NCBI RefSeq assembly: GCF_021650975.2
Contig: NZ_CP091285.1
Span: 3,224,001 to 3,288,000 of the forward strand
Reading direction: 5' to 3'
Length of the DNA stretch: 64,000 nucleotides
DNA from: Flavobacterium jumunjinense
Lineage (GTDB): Bacteria; Bacteroidota; Bacteroidia; Flavobacteriales; Flavobacteriaceae
Below are positions 7,552 through 15,524 of the stretch, piece after piece. Numbering within the stretch: the stretch's first letter is position 1; every line of letters starts with the position of its first letter. Position numbers and translations under genes: made by a program. The notes beneath the pieces are model-generated. The model ran no database searches. It saw only the letters and a list, made by a program, of their open reading frames with translations, and was not told the origin of the DNA.

Positions 7552-8331
7552 ATGAACAATCGCAAAAATCAACTCGAAGCCTTCAATAGACTATTAGACA
7601 TCATGGACGACCTACGTGAAAAATGTCCGTGGGATAAAAAACAAACCTTGGAAAGTTTACGCCATCTAACCATTGAAGAAACCTATGAATTGGGCGATGC
7701 AATATTGGATAATGACTTGCAAGAAATTAAAAAAGAACTGGGCGATTTATTATTGCACATTGTTTTCTATGCCAAAATTGGTAGCGAAACCAATGATTTT
7801 GATATCGCAGATGTTGCCAATAGTATTTGCGATAAATTAATAGACCGTCATCCGCATATTTATGGCGATGTGGTTGTGGAAGATGAAGAAGAAGTGAAAC
7901 GCAATTGGGAAAAACTGAAATTAAAAGAAGGAAAAAAGTCGGTTTTAGAAGGTGTTCCGAAAAGTTTGCCAGCACTAGTGAAAGCCAGTCGCATTCAAGA
8001 TAAAGTGAAAGGAGTAGGTTTTGATTGGGAAGAGTCGCACCAAGTTTGGGACAAAGTACAAGAAGAGCTAGACGAATTACAAGTTGAAGTAAAAGCAGGC
8101 GATCAAGACAAAATAGAAGCCGAGTTTGGAGATGTTTTATTTTCGATGATTAATTATGCACGTTTTTTGAAGGTGAATCCTGAAGATGCTTTGGAACGCA
8201 CGAATAAGAAATTCATGAAACGCTTCATGTATTTAGAAAGCAAAGCAGGACAACTTGGTAAACCATTATCTGACATGTCTTTAGATGAAATGGATGTTTT
8301 TTGGGAAGAAGCGAAGCGCTTACCAAAATAA
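7552..8331 (+). CDS. mazG: MazG nucleoside triphosphate pyrophosphohydrolase
   Basis: A 259-residue two-domain MazG that hydrolyses (d)NTPs to monophosphates and pyrophosphate, a house-cleaning and stress-response role. The N-terminal domain has LLDIMDDLREKCPWDKKQTL, a family signature, and EETYELGDAI followed by ELGDLLLHIVFYAKI (metal-binding ExxE and ExxD). The second copy has EELDELQVEV and EFGDVLFSMINYARFL. The C terminus, WEEAKRLPK, comes from an inserted repeat: the apparent original end (WEEAKKL, stop) is found again after three repeat units at about 8512-8536. The enzyme core is intact. Confidence 0.93.
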   Translation: MNNRKNQLEAFNRLLDIMDDLREKCPWDKKQTLESLRHLTIEETYELGDAILDNDLQEIKKELGDLLLHIVFYAKIGSETNDFDIADVANSICDKLIDRHPHIYGDVVVEDEEEVKRNWEKLKLKEGKKSVLEGVPKSLPALVKASRIQDKVKGVGFDWEESHQVWDKVQEELDELQVEVKAGDQDKIEAEFGDVLFSMINYARFLKVNPEDALERTNKKFMKRFMYLESKAGQLGKPLSDMSLDEMDVFWEEAKRLPK

Positions 8332-8525
8332 AGGAATTGGAAAATCTCTGATTTTCAAATCGCACTACTTTTTGGGAAGAAGCGAAGCGCTTACCAAAAT
8401 AAAGGAATTGGAAATCTCTGATTTTCAAATCGCACTAACTTCGGGAAGAAGCGAAGCGCTTACCAAAATAAAGGAATTGGAAAATCTCTGATTTTCAAAT
8501 CGCACTACTTTTGGGAAGAAGCGAA
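8301..8525 (+). repeat. Three ~70-bp tandem units at the mazG 3' end
   Basis: Units start at 8301, 8372 and 8441, with a partial fourth at 8511. Each holds TTGGGAAGAAGCGAA (mazG coding sequence), GCGCTTACCAAAATAAAGG, a hairpin GAAAATC-tct-GATTTTC and CAAATCGCACTAC. Periods are 71, 69 and 70, so reading frame is not kept; the second unit also lacks one A of the hairpin arm. The layout fits insertion of a ~55-bp palindromic element that duplicated a few mazG bases and was then amplified. Confidence 0.85.
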
Positions 8526-8655
8526 AAAATTGTAGAAGTTATTAAACAATAAACAGTTGAGTATAATAAGTTTTAGAATCAGCGCTTATCTGTTGAATTA
8601 GCGTGCTTTTTTTATTTTCACGCAGATTTTACTGATTTTCACTGATGAAATTAGT

Positions 8656-8701
8656 TTCTCTATACGACCTTGATAACTATCAGGTCGTATAGAGAATTTT
8701 T
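8656..8701 (+). terminator. Strong hairpin after mazG
   Basis: A 15-bp perfect stem (TTCTCTATACGACCT and its complement) with an 11-base loop, followed by TTTTTG. It is a likely intrinsic terminator for mazG. Its length and perfect pairing also fit a mobile palindrome. Confidence 0.6.
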
Positions 8702-8770
8702 GTTTCTTTTTACTGCACAAAAAACACTCCAACTGAGGGTTTTAATAATTGCACACTACGGGTAAAAAAT

Positions 8771-8816
8771 AAAAAACCACATAGCAATTTTTACATTTTG
8801 CTATGTGGTTTTTTTA
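8771..8816. terminator. Bidirectional terminator between mazG and norB
   Basis: AAAAAACCACATAGCAA pairs with TTGCTATGTGGTTTTTT across a short loop, giving a stem of about 17 bp with T runs on both strands. It lies 32 bases beyond the norB stop codon and would end that minus-strand transcript. Confidence 0.8.
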
Positions 8817-8847
8817 AACTCTTACATTGAACTAACGCAAGTTCCTA

Positions 8848-11070
8848 TTATTTGAATTTTCTCTTAAAGTTATAAATAGTTTCACTCACTGTAAACCAAC
8901 AGAAATAGAAAATACCCACAGAGAAAATAATATCACCAATCATACGTAACCATTTTAAGGTTTGCACGGTTGGAGAATATAACAATTCGGAATCTCTTGC
9001 AAAAGAATAACCTTTTGTAATAGAAGTATAGGCTTGAATAATTCCAATAGGTAACAAACTAAAAATCACCATGGCTACAAGTCCAATGTTTAAACACCAA
9101 AATGCTCTTTTTAGTTTTGTACTTTCCCAAGCACGATCAGAATAGAAACGCAAGCAAATGAGAATGAATCCCATACCCAACATTCCGTAAACTCCAAACA
9201 AAGCGGTGTGTGCATGAACAGCAGTCGTGTTTAATCCTTGAATGTAATACAACGCAATTGGTGGATTAATTAAGAAACCAAAAACGCCAGCTCCTACAAA
9301 ATTCCAAAATGCAACAGCGATAAAGAAAAAGATAGGCCATTTGTATTTTTGCATCCAAGCTTTACTTTTTAATAGATTCCAGTTTTCTCTAATTTCAAAC
9401 CCCATTAAAGTAAGTGGCACAACTTCTAAAGCACTGAATGTAGCCCCTAATGCAATAGCTTGAACAGGTGTTCCAGAAAAGTATAAATGATGCAGTGTCC
9501 CGATAATTCCACCAGCTAAAAAGATAGTAGCCGAAGCTATAGAAACTCTTCCCGCGGTTTTAGTTGCAATAATTTTCATACGAGAGAAAATAAAAGCAAT
9601 CACTACAGTAGCAAATACTTCAAAGAAACCTTCAACCCATAAATGCACCAACCACCATCTCCAGTAATTAATAACGGGTAGACTACTGTTTTCGCCATAC
9701 ATTAAACCAGAAAAGAAGAACATACCAATTGCCATTACCGAAACCAATAGGATAATCAATAAATCTTTCGATTCGTCGTTTTTACGAATACCATAAAGAA
9801 TATGACGACTCACCATTACTACCCAAAGTACTAAACCAACGGCTAGAAATAGTTGCCAAAAACGACCTAAATCCATATATTCATACCCTTGGTGACCAAA
9901 GAAGAAATTGGTAGTTAAATCTAAAAATTGGTGTACACCCAGCCATTCTCCTAGCATAGAGCCTAAAACAATAATCAAAAGGGCAACGAATAGGAAATTG
10001 ATTCCAAAAACTTGGTATTTCATTTCTTTACCCGAAATCATAGGAGCTAAGAACAAACCAGTTGCTAACCAAGTAGCAGCAATCCAAAATACTGCTAATT
10101 GTGTGTGCCAAGTACGCGTAATAGAGTAAGGAAGGAAGTTTGCCAAATCAAAGCCAAAGAATGCCTGACCTTCTACGGTGTAATGTACCGTGATGATTCC
10201 TAAAATGACTTGCAGACCAATTAGTAATGAAATTACAATGAAGTATTTCAAAATGGCTTTTTGAGAAGGGAATAACTTCAGATTCGTTAACGGATCACTT
10301 TCTGGTTTATCGATTAATTCTCCTTTTTCATGATTTAATAAATAATAATAAGTAAGTATTCCGATGAACAGTAATAATAAAACGATTGATAAACCCGACC
10401 AAATTATCGAATCATCTGTAATATTATTATCAATCAAAGGTTCATGAGGCCAATTGGAAGTATAGGTATACTTATGATTAGGTCTATTAGTACTTGCTGC
10501 CCAAGAAGTCCAAAACAAGAAAGCATTTAGCTGTGCTAATTTCTCTTTGTCCATTAAAGCTCCTTTCGGAATTGCATATTCTGCTTTACCTTCTGAGAAT
10601 ATTTTGGTGTAATGTTTTATATTGCTCTGAATGGCATCATAACGTTCTTGCGAAATAGTAATAGCCTTAGAGGAAGCATCAAAAGTATTCGTTTTAATAT
10701 GCTGAATTAAACGTGCTTTTAAAGCCGCTTTCTTTTCAGTATCTAAGGCATCATAAGACAAGTTAAAATCTTTTTTCGCCCACGCTTCTAGCATGAACAT
10801 CGCTTCTTTGTGAATCCAATCGGCTGTCCAATCAGGAGCCACATAACTACCGTGTCCCCAAATAGAACCTACTTCCATTCCTCCAATAGATTCCCAAACA
10901 TTCTGACCTATTTGAATATCTTCTTTAGTATAGACTGTTTCATTAGTGTTTTTTACGATTACCTTTTCAGGAATAGGAGGTTGGGTTTGATAGATTTCTG
11001 TTCCCACCCAAATTAGTGCGACGAAGGATAGTACCACAACACTAATAAATGCAAACCATATTTTTTTCAT
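8848..11070 (-). CDS. norB: Quinol-type nitric oxide reductase, single subunit
   Basis: A 740-residue integral membrane protein that reduces 2 NO to N2O at a haem b3/non-haem iron site. The length and the N-terminal fused periplasmic domain (VKNTNETVYTKEDIQIGQ; GGMEVGSIWGHGSYVAPDW) are those of the one-subunit quinol-dependent form (qNOR/NorZ). About 14 hydrophobic segments follow. The family's catalytic region is visible at about residues 465-480 (WRWWLVHLWVEGFFE), with further conserved His in TRTWHTQLAVFW and TTAVHAHTALFGVYG. It is preceded by the cupin gene at a 20-base gap and followed by a strong terminator. The Rrf2 regulator next door suggests NO-responsive control. Confidence 0.95.
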   Translation of the reverse strand: MKKIWFAFISVVVLSFVALIWVGTEIYQTQPPIPEKVIVKNTNETVYTKEDIQIGQNVWESIGGMEVGSIWGHGSYVAPDWTADWIHKEAMFMLEAWAKKDFNLSYDALDTEKKAALKARLIQHIKTNTFDASSKAITISQERYDAIQSNIKHYTKIFSEGKAEYAIPKGALMDKEKLAQLNAFLFWTSWAASTNRPNHKYTYTSNWPHEPLIDNNITDDSIIWSGLSIVLLLLFIGILTYYYLLNHEKGELIDKPESDPLTNLKLFPSQKAILKYFIVISLLIGLQVILGIITVHYTVEGQAFFGFDLANFLPYSITRTWHTQLAVFWIAATWLATGLFLAPMISGKEMKYQVFGINFLFVALLIIVLGSMLGEWLGVHQFLDLTTNFFFGHQGYEYMDLGRFWQLFLAVGLVLWVVMVSRHILYGIRKNDESKDLLIILLVSVMAIGMFFFSGLMYGENSSLPVINYWRWWLVHLWVEGFFEVFATVVIAFIFSRMKIIATKTAGRVSIASATIFLAGGIIGTLHHLYFSGTPVQAIALGATFSALEVVPLTLMGFEIRENWNLLKSKAWMQKYKWPIFFFIAVAFWNFVGAGVFGFLINPPIALYYIQGLNTTAVHAHTALFGVYGMLGMGFILICLRFYSDRAWESTKLKRAFWCLNIGLVAMVIFSLLPIGIIQAYTSITKGYSFARDSELLYSPTVQTLKWLRMIGDIIFSVGIFYFCWFTVSETIYNFKRKFK

Positions 11071-11090
11071 TTTCTTCTTTTTTTTAGTTT

Positions 11091-11426
11091 TTAAAGTACG
11101 TTGTTAACACGTTCTACAGTGTCTTTTTTGTGCAATGTTAATCGGATAATTGAATCTTCAATACCTGTTAAATCATGAACTACATTCGCTTCAAGCGAAA
11201 TAAGGTCTCCTTTTTTTAATTGGTATTTTGTTGTATCTACACCAAATTGAATAGCACCTTCAAAGAGTTCAATAACTATAGGAAATGGAGCTTTATGTGC
11301 TTTCATTACTTGATCTTTTTGAAGCAAAATTCGAATCTCTTTTGAAGATTCTGTCTCTAATAGTACCGATATTGCAGGCTTTGTTTCGTTATAGACACAG
11401 TTCTCTGTAAGTGACGTTTTTTTCAT
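11091..11426 (-). CDS. Small cupin-fold protein of the NO reductase operon
   Basis: A 111-residue single-domain protein of cupin character: [57 protein letters not shown]. The metal ligands are partly retained (HKAP near the usual HxH position and VVHD for the second motif), so metal binding is possible but uncertain. It starts at the last base of the preceding gene and lies 20 bases before norB, so it is almost certainly co-transcribed with the reductase. A role in NO or metal sensing, or in protecting the reductase, is inference from context. Confidence 0.75.
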   Translation of the reverse strand: MKKTSLTENCVYNETKPAISVLLETESSKEIRILLQKDQVMKAHKAPFPIVIELFEGAIQFGVDTTKYQLKKGDLISLEANVVHDLTGIEDSIIRLTLHKKDTVERVNNVL

Positions 11427-11860
11427 TATTGTAATTGTTTTAATTGATTTTTACCAAAAAGAAAAAGACTTATCACTTTGATGATTTCTAGCGCTACGAA
11501 AACAAAGTGAAGTTGACTTTTTGATGTGGTAATTCCTTGTATAATTTTGATGGCTCTTTCATTCAGTGCAGGTAATAACCAAAAGGTTTGCAACAGGAGA
11601 ATGACAAAAGCGATAATAAAATATAGATTGATGTTTTTAGTTTTTTTAATTTGCAATAACAATAAGACAATGATGCTGGTACTCAAGAATAATTCTACTT
11701 TGTTGAGTGCACCAAACACGAGCTGACCAATTCCTAAACCAAGAGCTGTTGTAATATTGGGTGCTTGAAACTTTAACCAAGCTTCCATAAAACTAATCGC
11801 ACAAACAAACCCTATCCATATAAAGGCAATTGCAGTGGTTATTTTTAGTGTTGTTTTCAT
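11426..11860 (-). CDS. Small membrane protein of the NO reductase operon
   Basis: A 144-residue protein with four hydrophobic segments (around residues 8-28, 50-70, 79-98 and 120-137). I do not recognise a named family. It is the first gene of the operon leading to the cupin and norB genes, and a palindrome (11868-11885) lies just before its ATG. Its position suggests a part in NO handling, for example in assembly of the reductase or in membrane sensing, but nothing in the sequence proves this. Confidence 0.65.
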   Translation of the reverse strand: MKTTLKITTAIAFIWIGFVCAISFMEAWLKFQAPNITTALGLGIGQLVFGALNKVELFLSTSIIVLLLLQIKKTKNINLYFIIAFVILLLQTFWLLPALNERAIKIIQGITTSKSQLHFVFVALEIIKVISLFLFGKNQLKQLQ

Positions 11861-11867
11861 AATAAGT

Positions 11868-11885
11868 ATAAAAAGACCTTTTTAT
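11868..11885. promoter_or_regulatory. Candidate operator before the norB operon
   Basis: Palindrome ATAAAAAG-AC-CTTTTTAT: two 8-bp arms and a 2-base spacer, 8 bases upstream of the first gene of the operon and between it and the Rrf2 regulator gene. Rrf2/NsrR-type repressors bind AT-rich inverted repeats of about this size, so this is the most likely operator. It could otherwise be a short terminator of the regulator gene. Confidence 0.4.
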
Positions 11886-11911
11886 CTTTTATTTAGAGTT
11901 TAAAAAATAAG

Positions 11912-12346
11912 TTATCGCTTTAAACAAAAATTTTGAGTACTCATATCAGTAACAAGCATTTCTAAAGAAGTGTTTTCTAACATTTCTTTAAGTTGTTCTC
12001 TAATAGCTATAAATTTAAAATGGAGTGGGCAAGGATTGGCTTCATTACACTGACTTAAACCTAATCCGCAACCCGTATAGATAGAGTCGCCATCTAAAAT
12101 TTTTACTACTTCACTTAGTGTAACTGTTTTCATTTTGTCATTTTCAATAACAAAGCCACCATAAGGACCTTTTATAGAGGTAACTACATTATTTTTGGTA
12201 AGTTGTTGTAAAATTTTAGCAGTGAATGCTTGTGGAGAATCAATAGCTTCAGATATAGTTGTTAAGCTTACCTTATTGTTATGTTCGGTTTGTTGAGCGA
12301 TATATATTATAGCTCTTAATCCATACTCACACGATTTTGAAAACAT
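11912..12346 (-). CDS. Rrf2-family Fe-S transcriptional regulator (NsrR-like)
   Basis: A 144-residue winged-helix regulator beginning MFSKSCEYGLRAIIYIAQQ, the typical Rrf2 start. It carries the family's recognition helix (SLTTISEAIDSPQAFTAKILQQL) and wing (IKGPYGGFVI). Three Cys at about residues 92-106 (CGLGLSQCNEANPCPLH) are in the [2Fe-2S]-binding arrangement of NsrR/IscR. With the NO reductase operon directly downstream, it is most likely an NO-responsive repressor whose cluster is destroyed by NO. Direct evidence for the ligand is lacking. Confidence 0.88.
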   Translation of the reverse strand: MFSKSCEYGLRAIIYIAQQTEHNNKVSLTTISEAIDSPQAFTAKILQQLTKNNVVTSIKGPYGGFVIENDKMKTVTLSEVVKILDGDSIYTGCGLGLSQCNEANPCPLHFKFIAIREQLKEMLENTSLEMLVTDMSTQNFCLKR

Positions 12347-12366
12347 AGCCTATTGATTTAATACTG

Positions 12367-12404
12367 CAAAGATATAGTATTTTTTATAAAGGATAAAAAT
12401 ATCC
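12367..12404 (-). promoter_or_regulatory. Possible promoter/operator of the Rrf2 gene
   Basis: Minus-strand TATCTTTG (12367-12374) matches TAnnTTTG about 20 bases before the ATG. A palindrome GGATA-AAAA-TATCC (12391-12404) lies where the -33 region would be, which is a suitable place for autorepression. The -33 TTG itself is not evident. Confidence 0.35.
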
Positions 12405-12446
12405 GCTATGTTTTTTTATGTTGTTATTTTAAAGTTAGGGGTATAT

Positions 12447-12496
12447 AAAAAAAGAATATGCTAAAACGAAGTGGGAATCAACTTTTTAGCATATTC
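12447..12496 (-). terminator. Terminator after the CxxCH lipoprotein gene
   Basis: A 13-bp perfect stem GAATATGCTAAAA / TTTTAGCATATTC. On the minus strand it is followed by a run of seven T. It lies about 40 bases beyond the stop codon of the 12536-14083 gene. Confidence 0.75.
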
Positions 12497-12535
12497 AAAA
12501 CAATCAAAACTTAAATTTATATAAATAAAAACACT

Positions 12536-14083
12536 CTATTTAGATGTAACTACTTTTGCATTCTTCCATCGTACTATATCTGCATAAACATGACTCAATT
12601 TACTAGGTAATAAAGTTGGGCCTGTTTTTGCAAAATCATGATGACAATAAAAACAAGATCCATTTTCGTTATATGTAGTTCCATTTTGGATATACGTCTC
12701 CATAGTAGAATTAGCCAATTGACTTGTTCCAATAGCAACACCGCTACCCGTATTAGTTGCTGAGTAGCTACTACCGTTTGGTGCTTTTCCACTATCTGTC
12801 CAAGTTGATCCAATGAATAAATAATTTCTACGTACATCTGTACCTATTAATTGAGAAAATACAGAGTTGTTTATTGACAACACTTGACTATTGGAAGCAG
12901 CAACACTTGCATTTTCCGGATTGGGTACTCCTGCATTTGCAACACCCCAAGGTTTTGTTCTTGAAGTATTACTTGGACTTATAGTATTATTTGTTGTAGC
13001 AATGATACTACTTGTTTCTTGACTAAATGTCATGTGAGAAATATTAATATTTGTAGTATCTGTTGGTTTAGAATTCAATACCCAAGAACCACTAGTATCA
13101 GCAGAAACTGTTTTTGTTTTATTATTTTTATCTAGATAGCTATAACTTAGATTAGGAGTAGTTTCTTGATGTTCAAAAGTAGACCAAACCATTTCTGGAT
13201 GTCCTGCTGTACTACCCACAATATGTACGCCTAAAAGTGCTAGTTTTACTTGTTGCGTCTTTTCAAGAATAGTCCATTTTGTAGGTGTTTTATCGTAAGT
13301 TGGTACTAAAGCATCAATAACTACATAGCGATCTAAATCTTTTGGATCAATTGTACTTGCATCTACCCAAGAAGTTTTAATTTCCATTGCTAGCGCTGTA
13401 GCGTCCGGTAATGGCATATTATTCGCTTTTGCATAAGCAATAATAGCATCTAATTCAGCTTGTGTTGTTGGAAATTGATCTCCTTTCATTTTTCCTGCAT
13501 TAACTGCAGATAAAAACTGAGCATAAACATCATTAACCATTGTTATATAATATATTAATGCACCATTTTTAGACATTAAAGCATCTCCTGTTGCTTGTCC
13601 TTCTTCACTATCAACACCCACACTTTTTTCTAAACTAGGTAATGCACTTAATAATATTCCTGGTGCATGCGGAATTAATTTTCTTTCATTATTACCAAAC
13701 TCTGGAGAAACGGTATAAAATACAGGAGATTCAAAAACACGTCCACTGGTACCGTAAACACCTGTATTAGGTGATGTAATCCATAGAAACATTTGCTCCG
13801 ACCATTTGTAAAAATCACAATTGTCTTTGTGTCCAAAAGTAACACTATTGGCAGCTTTAACAGCTCCATTTTCTGTCGCTGTTCCGCTTTCGAACCAAGA
13901 ATTAAAATCAGTAGAGCTAACTACGCAAGATTGTAAAACATCATTGGGTAGATAATCTGTAGGTGTAATTTCTAATTTAGCAACTTCTGTTTCTACTTTT
14001 TCTTCTTCTTTCGGCTTACATGCTACTACTAGCGTAAGAGTAAGCAGAAATAATCCACTTAATTTTAATACATTTTTTTTCAT
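12536..14083 (-). CDS. Lipoprotein with one C-terminal haem c motif
   Basis: A 515-residue lipoprotein: signal KNVLKLSGLFLLTLTLVVAC with a clear lipobox, followed by a Glu/Lys-rich linker. Most of the protein is a large domain I do not recognise, with many Thr, Ser and Asn. Near residues 475-480 it has CFYCHH, a CxxCH haem c attachment motif, followed by a Met-free tail (LLPSKLSHVYADIVRW) in which His could be a distal ligand. The product is probably an outer-membrane or periplasmic mono-haem protein. It lies beside the NO reductase genes and the Rrf2 regulator on the same strand, but with its own terminator. Function unknown; an electron-transfer or redox enzyme role is inferred. Confidence 0.7.
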   Translation of the reverse strand: MKKNVLKLSGLFLLTLTLVVACKPKEEEKVETEVAKLEITPTDYLPNDVLQSCVVSSTDFNSWFESGTATENGAVKAANSVTFGHKDNCDFYKWSEQMFLWITSPNTGVYGTSGRVFESPVFYTVSPEFGNNERKLIPHAPGILLSALPSLEKSVGVDSEEGQATGDALMSKNGALIYYITMVNDVYAQFLSAVNAGKMKGDQFPTTQAELDAIIAYAKANNMPLPDATALAMEIKTSWVDASTIDPKDLDRYVVIDALVPTYDKTPTKWTILEKTQQVKLALLGVHIVGSTAGHPEMVWSTFEHQETTPNLSYSYLDKNNKTKTVSADTSGSWVLNSKPTDTTNINISHMTFSQETSSIIATTNNTISPSNTSRTKPWGVANAGVPNPENASVAASNSQVLSINNSVFSQLIGTDVRRNYLFIGSTWTDSGKAPNGSSYSATNTGSGVAIGTSQLANSTMETYIQNGTTYNENGSCFYCHHDFAKTGPTLLPSKLSHVYADIVRWKNAKVVTSK

Positions 14084-14363
14084 CTTCTTTGTTTATTTGT
14101 TATGTTGGTTTTAGTTATTGTAAAATTAATGTTTGTAGAATGAATGGGTATAGGTATAAATACCTGTTTTTTTTTAAGTAAAAATATAAAAATTAATATG
14201 TAATTTACTGAAATACAGTTATTAATATTAAAAAATAATCTTTTTTTAATATTTGGTTTTATTAAAAAAGGGTGATTCTATCCTTGTTGAAGAGATTGGT
14301 TAACTAATTATTTTGGATGGTGATGAAAGTAGATTTCTATCATAAATTTTTAAAAAAAATAGT

Positions 14364-14687
14364 ATGATTAACAACAATTGGATTTTTGGTGGTAATGCTG
14401 GACTAGATTTTTCTACTTCGGTACCAACACAAGGAAACTCAATAGATGCAAAAGAAGGTTGTGCTTCAATTTCAGATACAAATGGCACACTCTTGTTTTA
14501 TACTGATGGTAGTAAACTTTGGGACGGAAATCATGTACAAAGAGCTATTGGAGCTTCTGGACTAAAGGGAAATAATTCATCTATACAATCAGCTATTATT
14601 GTTCCATATCCAGGAAATGACAAACAATATTATGTATTTACTGCAGATGGATCGAGTGGTTCAAATAATCATTTTAATACTTTTTGA
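14364..14687 (+). pseudogene. Fragment of a T9SS-type 'NNWYFG' surface protein
   Basis: The 107-residue frame starts INNNWIFGGNAGLDFST and continues with EGCASISDTNGTLLFYTDG, SLWDGN-like sequence, QSAIIVPYPGN and YYVFTAD. These match the start of large Flavobacterium secreted proteins of the NNWYFGxxAGLxF type, which normally have a signal peptide before this block and hundreds of residues plus a sorting domain after it. Both are missing here: no signal peptide is found upstream and the frame stops at NHFNTF. I read it as the remnant of a larger gene. Confidence 0.6.
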
Positions 14688-14728
14688 TTACTAAAAAAAC
14701 TCTAACAGCTTACTATTGATAGATTATT

Positions 14729-15289
14729 TTATTGTAGATAATAACCAAAGAATTCTCTAATAAGCGAATAAACATCCCTAAATTCAAAATAATAAGGACT
14801 AGCACTATAGATTGAAATAGTAGTATTTTTTCGAAATAACATTTTAGTTCTCGTAATATGAAAATATTGAGAAACGACAGTAATACTTTTAAAATTGTAC
14901 TTTTCTTGAAGCTTTATAACATTTTGTACTGTAGCTCTTGTGTTGTTTCCCTCGTTATCCACAATAATATCTTCATTTGGAACGCCACAATGTATAAGAT
15001 AGTTTTTCATTGCATCGCCTTCATAATGTCCTTCTTTTCCTAGACCACCACTTACTATTATAGTTTCTATTTGATTGTTCTTATATAATGCTAAACCACA
15101 ATCCAAGCGTTTTTTTAAACGATTAGACAGCGTACCATCTTCATGAACAGTTGTTCCTAAAACTACAGCAACATCTGCTTTGTGTATATCATCATTTAAT
15201 CCGTCATAAGTAATATAGATAGTATGAATAATGAACCAGCATAGCCCAATAAATAGTAAAAACTTAATTTTAGGCAATTTGTTTTTCAT
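14729..15289 (-). CDS. YdcF/SanA-like (DUF218) membrane-anchored protein
   Basis: A 186-residue protein with an N-terminal membrane anchor (FLLFIGLCWFIIHTIYI). The DUF218 core follows: ADVAVVLGTTVHEDGTLSNR, RLDCGLALYKNN, IIVSGGLGKEGHYEGDAMK, then YLIHCGVPNEDIIVDNEGNNTRATVQN, and ITVVSQYFHITRTKMLFRK. These are the usual conserved positions, with the Gly-rich SGG and the nucleotide-binding-like E..S/NTRxE region. Members act in the envelope (SanA in vancomycin sensitivity). The exact substrate is unknown. It stands alone, with no operon partner. Confidence 0.85.
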   Translation of the reverse strand: MKNKLPKIKFLLFIGLCWFIIHTIYITYDGLNDDIHKADVAVVLGTTVHEDGTLSNRLKKRLDCGLALYKNNQIETIIVSGGLGKEGHYEGDAMKNYLIHCGVPNEDIIVDNEGNNTRATVQNVIKLQEKYNFKSITVVSQYFHITRTKMLFRKNTTISIYSASPYYFEFRDVYSLIREFFGYYLQ

Positions 15290-15480
15290 AGATGATTAGT
15301 ATAGTAAAGGCAAAGATATTGTTTTAAGCCAGTTCTATTTTCTTAAAACAAAGGAACTTTTGTCCTTTAACGAAATATTAATAAACGTTATTTTAATTGC
15401 TATATAAGAAAGAGTACCTTTATGCTAATGAAATCGCTATAAAAATAGAATTATATAGTGAAATAAATACCAATTATTAT

Positions 15481-15524
15481 AAAGCGATACCCTATGTTAC
15501 CGCTTAAAAATAATTTTTAAACCT
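15481..15524 (+). repeat. Leader motif shared with 44780-44826
   Basis: The block AAGCGATACCCTATGTTACC, then GCTTAAAAA and TTTAAACCTAT, recurs almost unchanged at 44780-44826. Here it occupies the 44 bases before the VWA gene's ATG and would be its 5' untranslated region. Its role is unknown: it could be a regulatory leader or a small dispersed repeat. Confidence 0.5.

Larger units (their letters stand above)
8526..8847. other. Intergenic region between mazG and norB
   Basis: No gene is visible. After the displaced mazG stop this region holds a short dispersed-repeat motif (CACGCAGATTTTACTGATTT at about 8621-8640), one long hairpin at 8656-8696 and one terminator hairpin at 8771-8815. Phrases similar to the dispersed motif recur at about 25568-25595. 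Confidence 0.5.

Noticed and set aside
8225-8491. Frames over the mazG-end repeats on both strands
   Set aside because: Repeat translations (KRSAYQNKGIGKSLIFKSHY and similar) without independent evidence.
12595-12837. Minus-strand frame of 80 codons inside the CxxCH lipoprotein gene
   Set aside because: Overlaps in another frame a gene with clear lipobox and haem motif; shadow.
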